A DNA stretch of 16,987 nucleotides from a candidate division LCP-89 bacterium (GTDB taxonomy: Bacteria > Electryoneota > B3-LCP), in the NCBI GenBank assembly GCA_025774735.1, contig JALGZU010000014.1, positions 1 to 16,987 of the forward strand, in the 5' to 3' direction. The stretch's first letter is position 1. Every line of letters begins with the position of its first letter. The notes under the pieces are model-generated. The model saw nothing but the letters and a program-made list of their open reading frames with translations. It did not search any database and had not been told where the DNA came from. Below are positions 1 through 7,415 of the stretch, piece by piece. The position numbers were made by a program, and so were the translations under genes.

Positions 1-2732
1 TTCTTGGCACCCAGAGGAATGCTGATCGTCTCAACCTGGACTGCACCGCTGGCACTGGTGAACGTCACCTCGAGATCCGCCGGGTAGCCGGGCGGTGCAT
101 CCATGGATGCTGTGAGGTTGAACGGGTCGATCGAGCAGTTCGAAGCTCCCCCTACCCCCACGGTACTGAAAGCCGCCGAATTATCATTGATCGTTAAATA
201 AGGGCTTATCGACGAGATTGTAGCTGTGAGTGAAGTAGCGTCTTCGCCGCCGTCGTTGGTGACCCAGAGGATCAGATCTGTTCTCTCACCGGGCGAGAGG
301 AGGGTATCGGCCCCAGCTGCCTGGATGGAGGTGATGGTCATCAGGTAAGCGGCCACTTCCAGGTCGAGCACGCCCTCCCAGGAGTCCTGATCGGAATCCG
401 TGGTCAGGTTCAACCGGATCGTATGGCCGTGGGGACAATCGGGAGCGATGGCCAGGTCAAAATCGTCGGCGCTGTTTCCCGTGGCGTCCGGGGCGATGTT
501 CGGGAAGGTCTCAAAATCGTCGATCAACGTCGCGTATGCGTCGCTGGTTGTCGCGGTGACGCTGATCCCCGTCGCGTTGGTGGATGATCCGAAATTCTTC
601 AAAACCAGAGGGATTTCCACTGTTTCTGCTGAATTGATCACCCCGTTTGAATTCCCCGAACTGCTGCCTATGTTGTCGTCATCGATGGAATGATCGAAGT
701 AGCCCACGGAGATGTCTGCCTGCACCACGTTCAGTGAATCCACGATGGGATTGAAGTTCTGTTTGGTGATGGTCACCTTTACGTTGCCAGGAGCCATGGG
801 ATTGATGGGCAGGGTGACCTGGCCGGATGCATCGGTCAGCCCCACTTCGTGGATGTCGTCATCTTTGTAAAGACAGACTATGGCATCCTCGAGGGGACCG
901 ACGCCGGGTTCGGAAACAGTCAGCGTCAGGGCATTCTCCCCCCAGGTTACGCTGGCGGGGATGTTACAATCGATGAACTGGATCGCCCGGTTAAACAGTT
1001 CAAGGCCCGGGTCGCCGGCCAGAGCCGCGTACTTGGAGAAATTCTCCACGCTGCTTGGGTCGTGAGCTTGATAGGTGTTGTAGAGTTCCAGCTTGCCCCG
1101 GTTCAGTGCGTTGCCTGCCTGGGTGAGGCCTTCGTCGAAAATGCCTGCAAAGATCCCCATGTCGATGGTGTTGTTCTGCCGAGTGTGGGTGTAGGACGTG
1201 GCTGTCCCCACGCAGGCCACCGCGCCACTCGGATTTGTGGGAGTGCCGACCACCGAGAAACGCTCCATCAACGATTCCGAGTAGCCTGAAAATCCTCCCG
1301 TACCGCAGGTGATGGTAACCACGAAGGGAAGCTTGCGGCCGTTGTACAGAGCGTTGATGCTGCTCAGGCCGAAGTTTTCCATTTCGTAACAACCGCGGTA
1401 GTTAACGATGGAAACGCCTTCGTTGATGGCCGGGCTGAGAGTGCTGGCCACTGATCCGCCCATCCAGTACCAGAACGTATCGATCTCGGTGTATTCGTTC
1501 CAGACCATGCGCGTTTTGATGTAACGGTTGGTCTGCACGGTTGAAATCCCGGAAGCACCGTTGCCCGCGATGAGAACGCCCTCGTGGTACCAGTCGGTAT
1601 TGTCGATGTAGGGCATCTTCTCGTAGAAGAGTACCTTGTTGACCAGGACGGAGGCTTCGAAGTCGGTTCCGGCCGGCAGGCGCCCCACAGCCACGTCGGC
1701 GAGTTCATCGTTGCCTTCCAATTGTGCGTAGGGCTGGTCGATCTGATCGGAGCCCCAGGGCCAACCGCCCACCGTCCAACCAGCCAGTGCGTATTCGCCG
1801 TCGCAATCGCCGAATAGGAGCACGTATTCCGGCGGAATATCCCAACTGTCGTAGGCGTTCTGGATGATGGCTTTAATCGCCGTATTCGACGCTCCCGGGG
1901 TGAAGGTTTCTACGACCACCGTATGGCCCTTGCGCCTCTTCCAGTCCACCAGCGGGGGGAGGATGTTGTTGATTAGATCGGAGTTGTCTTCGCATACGAT
2001 CAGGTAAGAGCCGGTCTCGGTAATGTCCAGGTCGAGGTTGTCGTGATTGATAACCGTGCCCTGCATCAACTTCGCCCAGGATCGTGACATGGGCCTTAGC
2101 GGCTTGACTGGAACGTTGCGGTTGTCTGTCCCTTCGAAATGTACCGTCACCCGGTAGCGGTGGGTAACGCGCAGTTCTCTTGTCACCGGGTTGTAGCGCA
2201 CCGGGTGCATGCGCACCCCTACCAGCCTCATGCCGCGCATCAGCGCGGGCGGGCCGGTCATGATCTCATCTTCAGGGTAGAAGGCATCCCGGGAATAAGC
2301 AGCCATGTCGAAGGTGACCGGCTGAGTATCGGTTTCCAGGTCCACCGGGTCCTTTCCCTGCGCCGGCATCAGGTCGATGTTCTGCAGTTCGGTTGTTTCG
2401 AGAGCTTCGAATTCCGCCCGGACACCTGATCCGGCCGGGATGGCCAGGAGCCGCGTGAAGTGCGGCACTTCGGGAGCGCCCAGATCAAGTTCGTAGCCCC
2501 CTCCGGGGATTTCAATTCGGTCCCAGCGGCGTCCCTCCAGGGTTCCCTGGAGTCGCTCGATGCCCGGGAGGCGCACCTCGAATTGTATTGCATCTGTGGT
2601 GTGGTTCAGGATGGAAACTTGCGGTTGGTCGCCCTGCACGTCCGTGCGCAGGGGTAAAGTGTCGGCGAAAGTCGTCTGGGTGGCAAGGGTAATCAGACAA
2701 AGAAAGCAGAGAATTCTCAGACCTCGCGTCAT
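1..2732 (-). CDS. Secreted C25 (gingipain-family) peptidase-like protein, C-terminus off window
   Basis: The frame is open without a stop from the ATG at 2732 to the left edge (910 codons), so the C-terminus is missing. A signal peptide is visible (MTRGLRILCF, then a hydrophobic stretch to about Ala23). Residues about 24-240 look like a C25-type propeptide. The C25 fold spans about 242-580: strand SYLIVCEDN at 242-250, YVLLFGDCD around Asp309, the nucleophile region VVTITCGTGGF with Cys476, and the closing YAALAGDPGLELF near 580. After that come a carboxypeptidase-regulatory/Ig-like segment (about 585-660) and CARDB-like beta domains. AAGGAG at 2739-2744 lies 6 nt before the ATG and supports the start. 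The family includes secreted cysteine proteases. Here the position aligned to the dyad His reads NYRGCYEM (Cys448), so activity is uncertain. It is likely exported; whether it carries a sorting C-terminus cannot be seen. Confidence 0.9.
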   Translation of the reverse strand, partial: MTRGLRILCFLCLITLATQTTFADTLPLRTDVQGDQPQVSILNHTTDAIQFEVRLPGIERLQGTLEGRRWDRIEIPGGGYELDLGAPEVPHFTRLLAIPAGSGVRAEFEALETTELQNIDLMPAQGKDPVDLETDTQPVTFDMAAYSRDAFYPEDEIMTGPPALMRGMRLVGVRMHPVRYNPVTRELRVTHRYRVTVHFEGTDNRNVPVKPLRPMSRSWAKLMQGTVINHDNLDLDITETGSYLIVCEDNSDLINNILPPLVDWKRRKGHTVVVETFTPGASNTAIKAIIQNAYDSWDIPPEYVLLFGDCDGEYALAGWTVGGWPWGSDQIDQPYAQLEGNDELADVAVGRLPAGTDFEASVLVNKVLFYEKMPYIDNTDWYHEGVLIAGNGASGISTVQTNRYIKTRMVWNEYTEIDTFWYWMGGSVASTLSPAINEGVSIVNYRGCYEMENFGLSSINALYNGRKLPFVVTITCGTGGFSGYSESLMERFSVVGTPTNPSGAVACVGTATSYTHTRQNNTIDMGIFAGIFDEGLTQAGNALNRGKLELYNTYQAHDPSSVENFSKYAALAGDPGLELFNRAIQFIDCNIPASVTWGENALTLTVSEPGVGPLEDAIVCLYKDDDIHEVGLTDASGQVTLPINPMAPGNVKVTITKQNFNPIVDSLNVVQADISVGYFDHSIDDDNIGSSSGNSNGVINSAETVEIPLVLKNFGSSTNATGISVTATTSDAYATLIDDFETFPNIAPDATGNSADDFDLAIAPDCPHGHTIRLNLTTDSDQDSWEGVLDLEVAAYLMTITSIQAAGADTLLSPGERTDLILWVTNDGGEDATSLTATISSISPYLTINDNSAAFSTVGVGGASNCSIDPFNLTASMDAPPGYPADLEVTFTSASGAVQVETISIPLGAK

Positions 2733-2773
2733 AGGTGTCTCCTTTTTCTCCTCGTGATGCGACGGGATCATAT

Positions 2774-2800
2774 AAAAACCGCGAACCCTCCAGCCCGCGG
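2774..2800 (-). terminator. Weak attenuator-like hairpin in the leader of the C25 gene
   Basis: On the minus strand CCGCG (2796-2800) can pair with CGCGG (2779-2783) across a 12-nt loop, followed by five T (2774-2778). The stem is only 5 bp and the loop is large, so it would be a weak intrinsic terminator. It sits inside the predicted leader between the promoter at 2881-2909 and the ATG at 2732, where it could act as an attenuator. It may also be chance. Confidence 0.25.
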
Positions 2801-2880
2801 CCTTGTACCAGATCACCAAGATCATTCGGCCCCGTCAGCAGCGTCATTTAGCTATGCAGGTTTGTTTTACGCCGATATTT

Positions 2881-2909
2881 AATATAAAAAAAAACTCTTC
2901 CTAATGCAA
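2881..2909 (-). promoter_or_regulatory. Putative sigma70-type promoter of the C25 gene
   Basis: On the minus strand TTGCAT (2904-2909) and TATATT (2881-2886) are separated by 17 nt, in the most AT-rich part of the gap between the SBBP gene and the C25 gene. The spacer includes a run of T. The -10 box matches consensus at five of six positions; the -35 box keeps TTG only. The inferred transcript would have a leader of roughly 140 nt. Confidence 0.5.
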
Positions 2910-2919
2910 GCAGTTTTTT

Positions 2920-2933
2920 AAATCAAGTGATTT
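2920..2933. promoter_or_regulatory. AT-rich inverted repeat upstream of the C25 promoter
   Basis: AAATCA-AG-TGATTT is a perfect 6-bp inverted repeat with a 2-bp centre. It lies about 10 bp upstream of the proposed -35 box of the C25 gene, in the right place for an activator operator or an UP-like element. No known regulator motif is recognised, and the AT-rich setting makes chance occurrence possible. Confidence 0.25.
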
Positions 2934-3000
2934 TTACCGATTAGGGAAGCGCCGGAATCTAGCCCGGGTTGTTTTGTATTTGATGAGAGCCCGCCCAATC

Positions 3001-5064
3001 CTACTTGATGAGGACCAATTTCCGAATTGTCGAGATGGTCTCAGACTGCAGCCTGCAGAGGTACACTCCCGACGGAAGATCGGCTGCATCGAAGGTGACC
3101 TCGTGGACTCCCGCCTCTCGGTGACCGTCCACCAGCACCATCAGCAGTCTCCCCGATATGTCGAAGACGGAGAGCTGTACACAGCCCGGTAACTGCAGGT
3201 GGAATGGGACCGTCGTACGGCTGTTGAAGGGATTGGGATAATTGGATCGCAGCCCGTAAACGGCGGGTGTTGAGGATCCGTCGACGGCAGGCAGCGGTTG
3301 AGTGAACGGCTCACCACTGTCCGAAAACCAACCTCCGGAACCGGTCTCATCCCCGGATTCCAATTTGGTAAACTCGAGGTGATCCTCGGCGTAAATGACC
3401 GGATCGAAGAGATCATAGTTCCCGAAGTAACCGTTGATAACGTAGAGGCCTGGAGGAACGACACCCGGCACGGTTAGCTCGCGGTCCCGTTCGAAGGACG
3501 ATCCGGGCGGGAATGAGAGGCCCTCGACCGGACCCACCACGGGGCCGTACACAACCCCTAAAGGAATAGAGACATCGATCCAGATGTCTGCAACTTCATA
3601 ATAGGTGCCCGCATTGCCCCCATCGATGGTATAATAAATGATTCCCCCTGAGGCCGGCAGGATGGTCGGCCCGTTGGCAGTCAGAGTGAAGAATAGATCC
3701 GGAGGATTCTGGCTGTACTTCACCGTAGCGAAGTCGTAATCCAGTGCTTCCCCCTGGCTGTTGCCGGCGACGTGGACGCCATCGATTCCATCCAGGGCGA
3801 TGGCCACCGCTCCATCTTCGCCCTCGCCAGGTCCGCTGTAGACGCCTTGCCAGAGGTTGGTCCCATCGGAGTCGTATTTTATGGTCGTGTAATCATGGCT
3901 AAAGAAATAGGAGCTTGTATAGCCCGTGACGTAAATATTGGCGTCATCGTCTCCCGCCATGGCATAAGCACGATCGTCTCCGTTCCAGGGTGCATTGTAA
4001 CGCTGAATCCAGAGCTGAGTTCCTGAAGAGTTGTACTTGACCGTCGCGTAGTCGTAATCCTGGAAAGGCGCGTAGCTGTACCCGGCAACGTAGATGTTCT
4101 CCGCCGCGTCAACCAGCACAGCTTGTGCGGCATCATACCAATTGCCAGGACCGTCATAGCGTGCTGCCCAGAGTTCCTCCCCCTGGGAATCGTATTTCAC
4201 CGTGCCGTAGTCTTCGTACACCCAGCTCCCCGTGCTGGATCCGGTAACGATGACGTTGCCGCTGTCATCGAGAGCCAGGGCGCGGGCTTCATCGTAAGCG
4301 TTGCCGGGACCGTCGTATCGGGTGACCCACTGTTCGATTCCTTCCGGAGTGTATCCGACCGTGGCATAATCCAGCCCCGTACCGATCCCGGCGCTGCACC
4401 CTGTGATGAAAACGCTGCCGTCACCGGCGACTGCCATGGCGTTGGCTCGATCTTCACCGCCGGCGAGGCCATCGTAACGCGCCGTCCAGATTTGATTGCC
4501 GCTACGGTCATACTTGAGGGTCACATAATCCAAACCCGATCCGCTGCCCTCGCTGTAACCCGTCACGTAAACGTTGCCATCTGAATCAGTGGCGATGGAA
4601 GTGGCCCCATCCTCGCCGTTCACCGGGCCGTTGTAATACGCTGCCCACTGTTCCATCCCGTCTCCATCGTATTTCATCGTGACCAGGTCGAGTCCTCCCA
4701 GAGCTCCTGCACTCGATCCGGTTACATAGACGACGCCGTCAGCAGCGATGGTTATGTCTGTCCAGGCGTCGGCGCCGGGTCCAGAGCCCTCGAACACGGA
4801 GCACCACTGCTCGATGCCACTGGCATTGTACTTGACCGTGACCGCAGAGGAAGCCTCCCCGTTCTGTTGGCTCTGGCCGACGACGTAGACGTTGGCGTTC
4901 TCATCCACCGCCAGCGACATCACGGTGTCATCGCCGTCGCCGCCGCTGTTGTAGCGGGCCGCCCATCTTTCCCACAGTTCTGCGTGGACTCCGGCAGGGA
5001 AGCCGGTCAAGCTAATCAGCATGATGATCGTCGTGATGGAAAGGATGAGGCGCCTTGTTTTCAT
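3001..5064 (-). CDS. Secreted SBBP-repeat beta-propeller protein with FlgD-like (type A) C-terminal sorting-type domain
   Basis: 687 residues. A signal peptide (MKTRRLILSITTIIML, ending near GVHA/ELW) leads into eight consecutive 53-residue SBBP repeats at about residues 35-458. Each repeat contains a core like GNVYVTGYS, then DYATVKYDSxGxxxW. An Ig-like segment (about 459-590) follows, then from about residue 603 a module starting YGLRSNYPNPFNSRTTVPFH and ending SGVYLCRLQ...KLVLIK, typical of FCB surface or secreted proteins. The frame extends 16 codons further upstream, but the ATG at 5064 is preferred: it starts the charged signal-peptide n-region and has GGAG 5 nt upstream, and a longer start would cover leader sequence. 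It has its own promoter. It is probably exported and surface-attached or released; the biological role is unknown. Use of a type IX secretion system is inferred only from the C-terminal module. Confidence 0.92.
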   Translation of the reverse strand: MKTRRLILSITTIIMLISLTGFPAGVHAELWERWAARYNSGGDGDDTVMSLAVDENANVYVVGQSQQNGEASSAVTVKYNASGIEQWCSVFEGSGPGADAWTDITIAADGVVYVTGSSAGALGGLDLVTMKYDGDGMEQWAAYYNGPVNGEDGATSIATDSDGNVYVTGYSEGSGSGLDYVTLKYDRSGNQIWTARYDGLAGGEDRANAMAVAGDGSVFITGCSAGIGTGLDYATVGYTPEGIEQWVTRYDGPGNAYDEARALALDDSGNVIVTGSSTGSWVYEDYGTVKYDSQGEELWAARYDGPGNWYDAAQAVLVDAAENIYVAGYSYAPFQDYDYATVKYNSSGTQLWIQRYNAPWNGDDRAYAMAGDDDANIYVTGYTSSYFFSHDYTTIKYDSDGTNLWQGVYSGPGEGEDGAVAIALDGIDGVHVAGNSQGEALDYDFATVKYSQNPPDLFFTLTANGPTILPASGGIIYYTIDGGNAGTYYEVADIWIDVSIPLGVVYGPVVGPVEGLSFPPGSSFERDRELTVPGVVPPGLYVINGYFGNYDLFDPVIYAEDHLEFTKLESGDETGSGGWFSDSGEPFTQPLPAVDGSSTPAVYGLRSNYPNPFNSRTTVPFHLQLPGCVQLSVFDISGRLLMVLVDGHREAGVHEVTFDAADLPSGVYLCRLQSETISTIRKLVLIK
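3691..4962 (-). repeat. Eight tandem 159-bp units encoding 53-residue SBBP repeats
   Basis: Aligning the protein on the Trp that closes each unit gives eight blocks of exactly 53 residues with no indels (8 x 159 = 1272 bp). The units begin AARYNSGGDG, CSVFEGSGPG, AAYYNGPVNG, TARYDGLAGG, VTRYDGPGNA, AARYDGPGNW, IQRYNAPWNG and QGVYSGPGEG. The DNA units are diverged, so this is an old or selected protein repeat rather than a recent DNA expansion. The last unit lacks the final Trp. Confidence 0.9.
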
Positions 5065-5069
5065 GTAGA

Positions 5070-5073
5070 CTCC
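5070..5073 (-). promoter_or_regulatory. Ribosome binding site fixing the start of the SBBP gene
   Basis: GGAG on the minus strand lies 5 nt before the ATG at 5064. It favours this start over the in-frame ATG at 5112, which lies upstream of the inferred transcription start near 5095. Confidence 0.65.
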
Positions 5074-5101
5074 GTGTGAGAGATTACCGGATAGAAGTAA
5101 T

Positions 5102-5130
5102 AATATACTCAATTATTGTTCCTTTGTCAA
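5102..5130 (-). promoter_or_regulatory. Near-consensus sigma70 promoter of the SBBP gene
   Basis: On the minus strand a perfect -35 box TTGACA (5125-5130) is followed after exactly 17 nt by the -10 box TATATT (5102-5107). Transcription would begin near 5095, giving a leader of about 30 nt with GGAG before the ATG at 5064. This is the strongest promoter-like sequence seen in the window and separates this gene from the housekeeping block upstream. Confidence 0.85.
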
Positions 5131-5211
5131 TAACCGGGAGATCATTCGGACGTTTTTTTAAGCGGTCGTACGGGAATCATGCAGAGAATCGGCGCTTTCC
5201 GGGGGGAGGGA

Positions 5212-6159
5212 TCAGAGTGTACGGTCTCTCAGGGGATCTTCGAGGAGGCGCAGTCCGCCGTTCTCGGATATGTGCGCCAAGACTCCCACGGGGACAGTGA
5301 TGCGGTCCGGGAGGTGGCCGTAAGGGAGACCGGAATAGATGGGTATGGGATGCGATGCGGTCAGTTCGAGCAGAATCTCCTCCAGTGACAACTGCTTCTT
5401 TTTACCCGATTGGGGCCAGCAGCGGATCATTTGACCAATGAGGAGACCCGAGATCCGGTCGAGCACATCGGCGTTCTTCAGGTGGGTGAGCATGCGGTCC
5501 ACACGGTAGGGTTCTTCGTTGATCTCCTCGACAAGCAGGATGGCGCCCTTCAGGTCGGGTAGGTAAGGCGTCCCAAGAAGTGTGACGATCATGGATAGGC
5601 AGCCGGGAAAGAGCCGGCCGGAAGCCTCCCCGGATCGGATCACGGTGGGCATTTCCGGGCAGAGTCGGCTCTCGAAAACCTCAGCGCCCACTGCCGAACG
5701 GAGGGAAGCCAGAGCGCCGTCGGAGAGCCCTTCACCGATCTCGCCCACGGTCGGTCCGCTCAAGGTCACCAGGCCGGACCGGGCAAACAGCGCCCAGTTC
5801 AGAACCGTCGTATCGCTGAAACCGACGAATATTTTGGGAGTATGCTTAATTTCCTCGTAGGGGATTCGAGCCAGTAGCCGGCCGCTGCCGTAGCCGCCCC
5901 GGGAGCAGAAAATCGCTTGCACATCAGGATCGGTAAAAGCGCCGATCAAATCAGTGAGTCTGTCGGAATCCGGGGCAGAAAGATAGCCGTGGCGGCCCTC
6001 AGCTGATTGCCCGGTTTTCACGCGGTAGCCCCAGGTCTGCAGTTGACGAATCCCGGCGTTAAGCCGTTTCCCGGCGATAGGTCCCGCTGGGGAAATCACT
6101 GCCACAGCGCTTCCCTGAGCAAGGACTGCTGGTTTGATTAGAGTCGGATCGGGATCCAT
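5212..6159 (-). CDS. ldcA: LD-carboxypeptidase (peptidase family S66, LdcA/MccF-like)
   Basis: 315 residues, the usual family length, with no signal peptide, so probably cytoplasmic. Family S66 enzymes remove the terminal D-Ala from murein tetrapeptides during peptidoglycan recycling (LdcA branch) or cleave microcin-C-type acyl adenylates (MccF branch). The nucleophile region VGFSDTT places Ser115. The glutamate region LLVEEINEEPYRVDRML supplies Glu211 or Glu212, and LPYGHLPDR supplies His282. The early motif AVISPAGPI (19-27) and CSRGGYGSGRLL (85-96) are also family hallmarks. The ATG is only 4 nt after the stop of the GWxTD gene, so the two are probably co-transcribed. It is the last gene of the housekeeping block. 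Recycling is the likelier role given no microcin context. Confidence 0.93.
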   Translation of the reverse strand: MDPDPTLIKPAVLAQGSAVAVISPAGPIAGKRLNAGIRQLQTWGYRVKTGQSAEGRHGYLSAPDSDRLTDLIGAFTDPDVQAIFCSRGGYGSGRLLARIPYEEIKHTPKIFVGFSDTTVLNWALFARSGLVTLSGPTVGEIGEGLSDGALASLRSAVGAEVFESRLCPEMPTVIRSGEASGRLFPGCLSMIVTLLGTPYLPDLKGAILLVEEINEEPYRVDRMLTHLKNADVLDRISGLLIGQMIRCWPQSGKKKQLSLEEILLELTASHPIPIYSGLPYGHLPDRITVPVGVLAHISENGGLRLLEDPLRDRTL

Positions 6160-6163
6160 GCCT

Positions 6164-7393
6164 TTAATAGTCCGTCCACATGGGTGTCGTCAGGCGGTAC
6201 TGGCCGAATCCTTCTTCATCGACGAAGACAAACTCGCGCCGAATATCGTAATAGTACCAGATCTCGTAGGGCTTCGAGTGGTGGCTGAAAGGCTCCCGTT
6301 TAATATCCGACGGCGGACCGAAGATAACGTAAACCTTCCCCATATCCGTCTTCCAGCCGCCGCCGTAGCCGGAAAACTGGCGGTTGGCGTAATCGATTCT
6401 GCGGTAGTACTCCTCCATCTTCTCGTTTTCGGGAGTCGAAGGTGAAGGGTCTTTGGACTTCCAGAACACCTGGAAAAGCTCTTCCCGCTTGGAAGGGGGA
6501 GCCTCCACTAGGCGGTCGTGTTCACTGTCCGTGGCGATATACTTCAACTGCTCGATAGCCAGGTCCAGGTCCCGGATAAAATCGGGCATGTCCCGTCCGA
6601 GAAGCTGAATGGGATAGGTGCGCGTCAGCGAAGTTTTCCCCAGCCTGGCATAGAGGGCGAAGGTGTACGACTGGTTCGTCAGCGAATCGGTGGGCAGAAT
6701 CAGGGTTTCGGCGAAATATGGGCCTTCGCCCTGTAGGGCGATCTTGCCACCCAGGACGATCTTGTCGTTGGCGTCCAGAAGCTGGTATAGGAGCGAGAGA
6801 GAGTCCTTTTCATCGCAGTAAAGCCTGTGCGCGATGCGGATCGGTTCCCCCGGAGTGATCCCGCTGGAGAGGTGGGCGACGCCATTGGAATCGACCAGGG
6901 CCAGATCTCCGAGACGGCAGGATTGCTGCCATTCTTTGTCCGGGAAGTATACTTCGTGTTCCAGGATGCGACTCTTACGCGATTCCCGGTCGATCAGGAC
7001 GATTTTCATGTCGTAGCGGTCAGGAGCGACGCTGAACACGGCCTTGGTTTGATCTCCGATCTGGCGTGAATTCGTCTGAGCGTAAGCGGAGACCTTCAGT
7101 TCACGGTCTATATGGTTGTAGCTGGCCAGGTGGTCGTTCATGTCCCGCAAAATCACGTCTAATCCGTATCCCGCTTTGTAGGTTTCTCCGGTCTTGACGA
7201 ATTGCAGGTCGTCGTATACGATGCGGATGTGGATCTCGACCTTCACCGAGTCCGGGTGGGGGGTGGGCAGGCGCAGCGCCAATGCCCGGAACTCGGGGAG
7301 CCCCAGGTAGGCGTCCGAGTAGAACTCGGGCTGAGCCTGCGCCAGAGTCCCGGCGATGATCAATGTCAGGAGGAAGAATGTGGGCCTGTTCAT
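6164..7393 (-). CDS. GWxTD domain-containing exported protein
   Basis: 409 residues with an N-terminal signal peptide (MNRPTFFLLTLIIAGTLAQA, cleavage near Ala20/Gln21). The middle (about 40-300) reads as beta-rich, with segments that resemble domains of other GWxTD proteins. Near the C-terminus GGGWKTDMGKVYVIFGPP carries the name-giving G-W-x-T-D at 346-350, followed by YEIWYYY and a closing FVFVDEEGFGQYRL. This family of unknown function is known to me mainly from FCB bacteria and candidate phyla, usually as an exported protein. AAGGAC sits about 8 nt before the ATG. It follows rimO by 22 nt and precedes ldcA by 4 nt, which suggests co-transcription and perhaps an envelope role, though that is inference. 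No catalytic residues are known to me. Confidence 0.9.
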   Translation of the reverse strand: MNRPTFFLLTLIIAGTLAQAQPEFYSDAYLGLPEFRALALRLPTPHPDSVKVEIHIRIVYDDLQFVKTGETYKAGYGLDVILRDMNDHLASYNHIDRELKVSAYAQTNSRQIGDQTKAVFSVAPDRYDMKIVLIDRESRKSRILEHEVYFPDKEWQQSCRLGDLALVDSNGVAHLSSGITPGEPIRIAHRLYCDEKDSLSLLYQLLDANDKIVLGGKIALQGEGPYFAETLILPTDSLTNQSYTFALYARLGKTSLTRTYPIQLLGRDMPDFIRDLDLAIEQLKYIATDSEHDRLVEAPPSKREELFQVFWKSKDPSPSTPENEKMEEYYRRIDYANRQFSGYGGGWKTDMGKVYVIFGPPSDIKREPFSHHSKPYEIWYYYDIRREFVFVDEEGFGQYRLTTPMWTDY

Positions 7394-7415
7394 CGATAAC
7401 GTCCTTTTTTAGAGT

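Noticed and set aside
849..1289. Plus-strand 146-codon open frame opposite the C25 gene
   Set aside because: It lies wholly inside the continuous minus-strand C25 frame, and the translation shows no family features.
2512..2847. Minus-strand 111-codon frame over the start of the C25 gene
   Set aside because: It is out of frame with the C25 protein and composed of low-information residues; the C25 frame has a signal peptide and ribosome site.
2941..3000. Possible terminator after the SBBP gene
   Set aside because: Only a CCCGGG self-complementary core is present, without a usable loop or T-run; no terminator could be called.
3691..4962. CRISPR-like or recent tandem DNA repeat because of 159-bp spacing
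   Set aside because: The periodicity is at protein level inside an open frame; DNA units are diverged and there are no identical direct repeats with unique spacers.
5065..5112. Upstream ATG for the SBBP protein (16 extra residues)
   Set aside because: It lies upstream of the inferred transcription start near 5095 and would put a hydrophobic stretch before a complete signal peptide.
5131..5211. Possible terminator after ldcA (run of T/A near 5153-5160)
   Set aside because: No GC-rich stem precedes the A/T run on either strand, so an intrinsic terminator cannot be supported.
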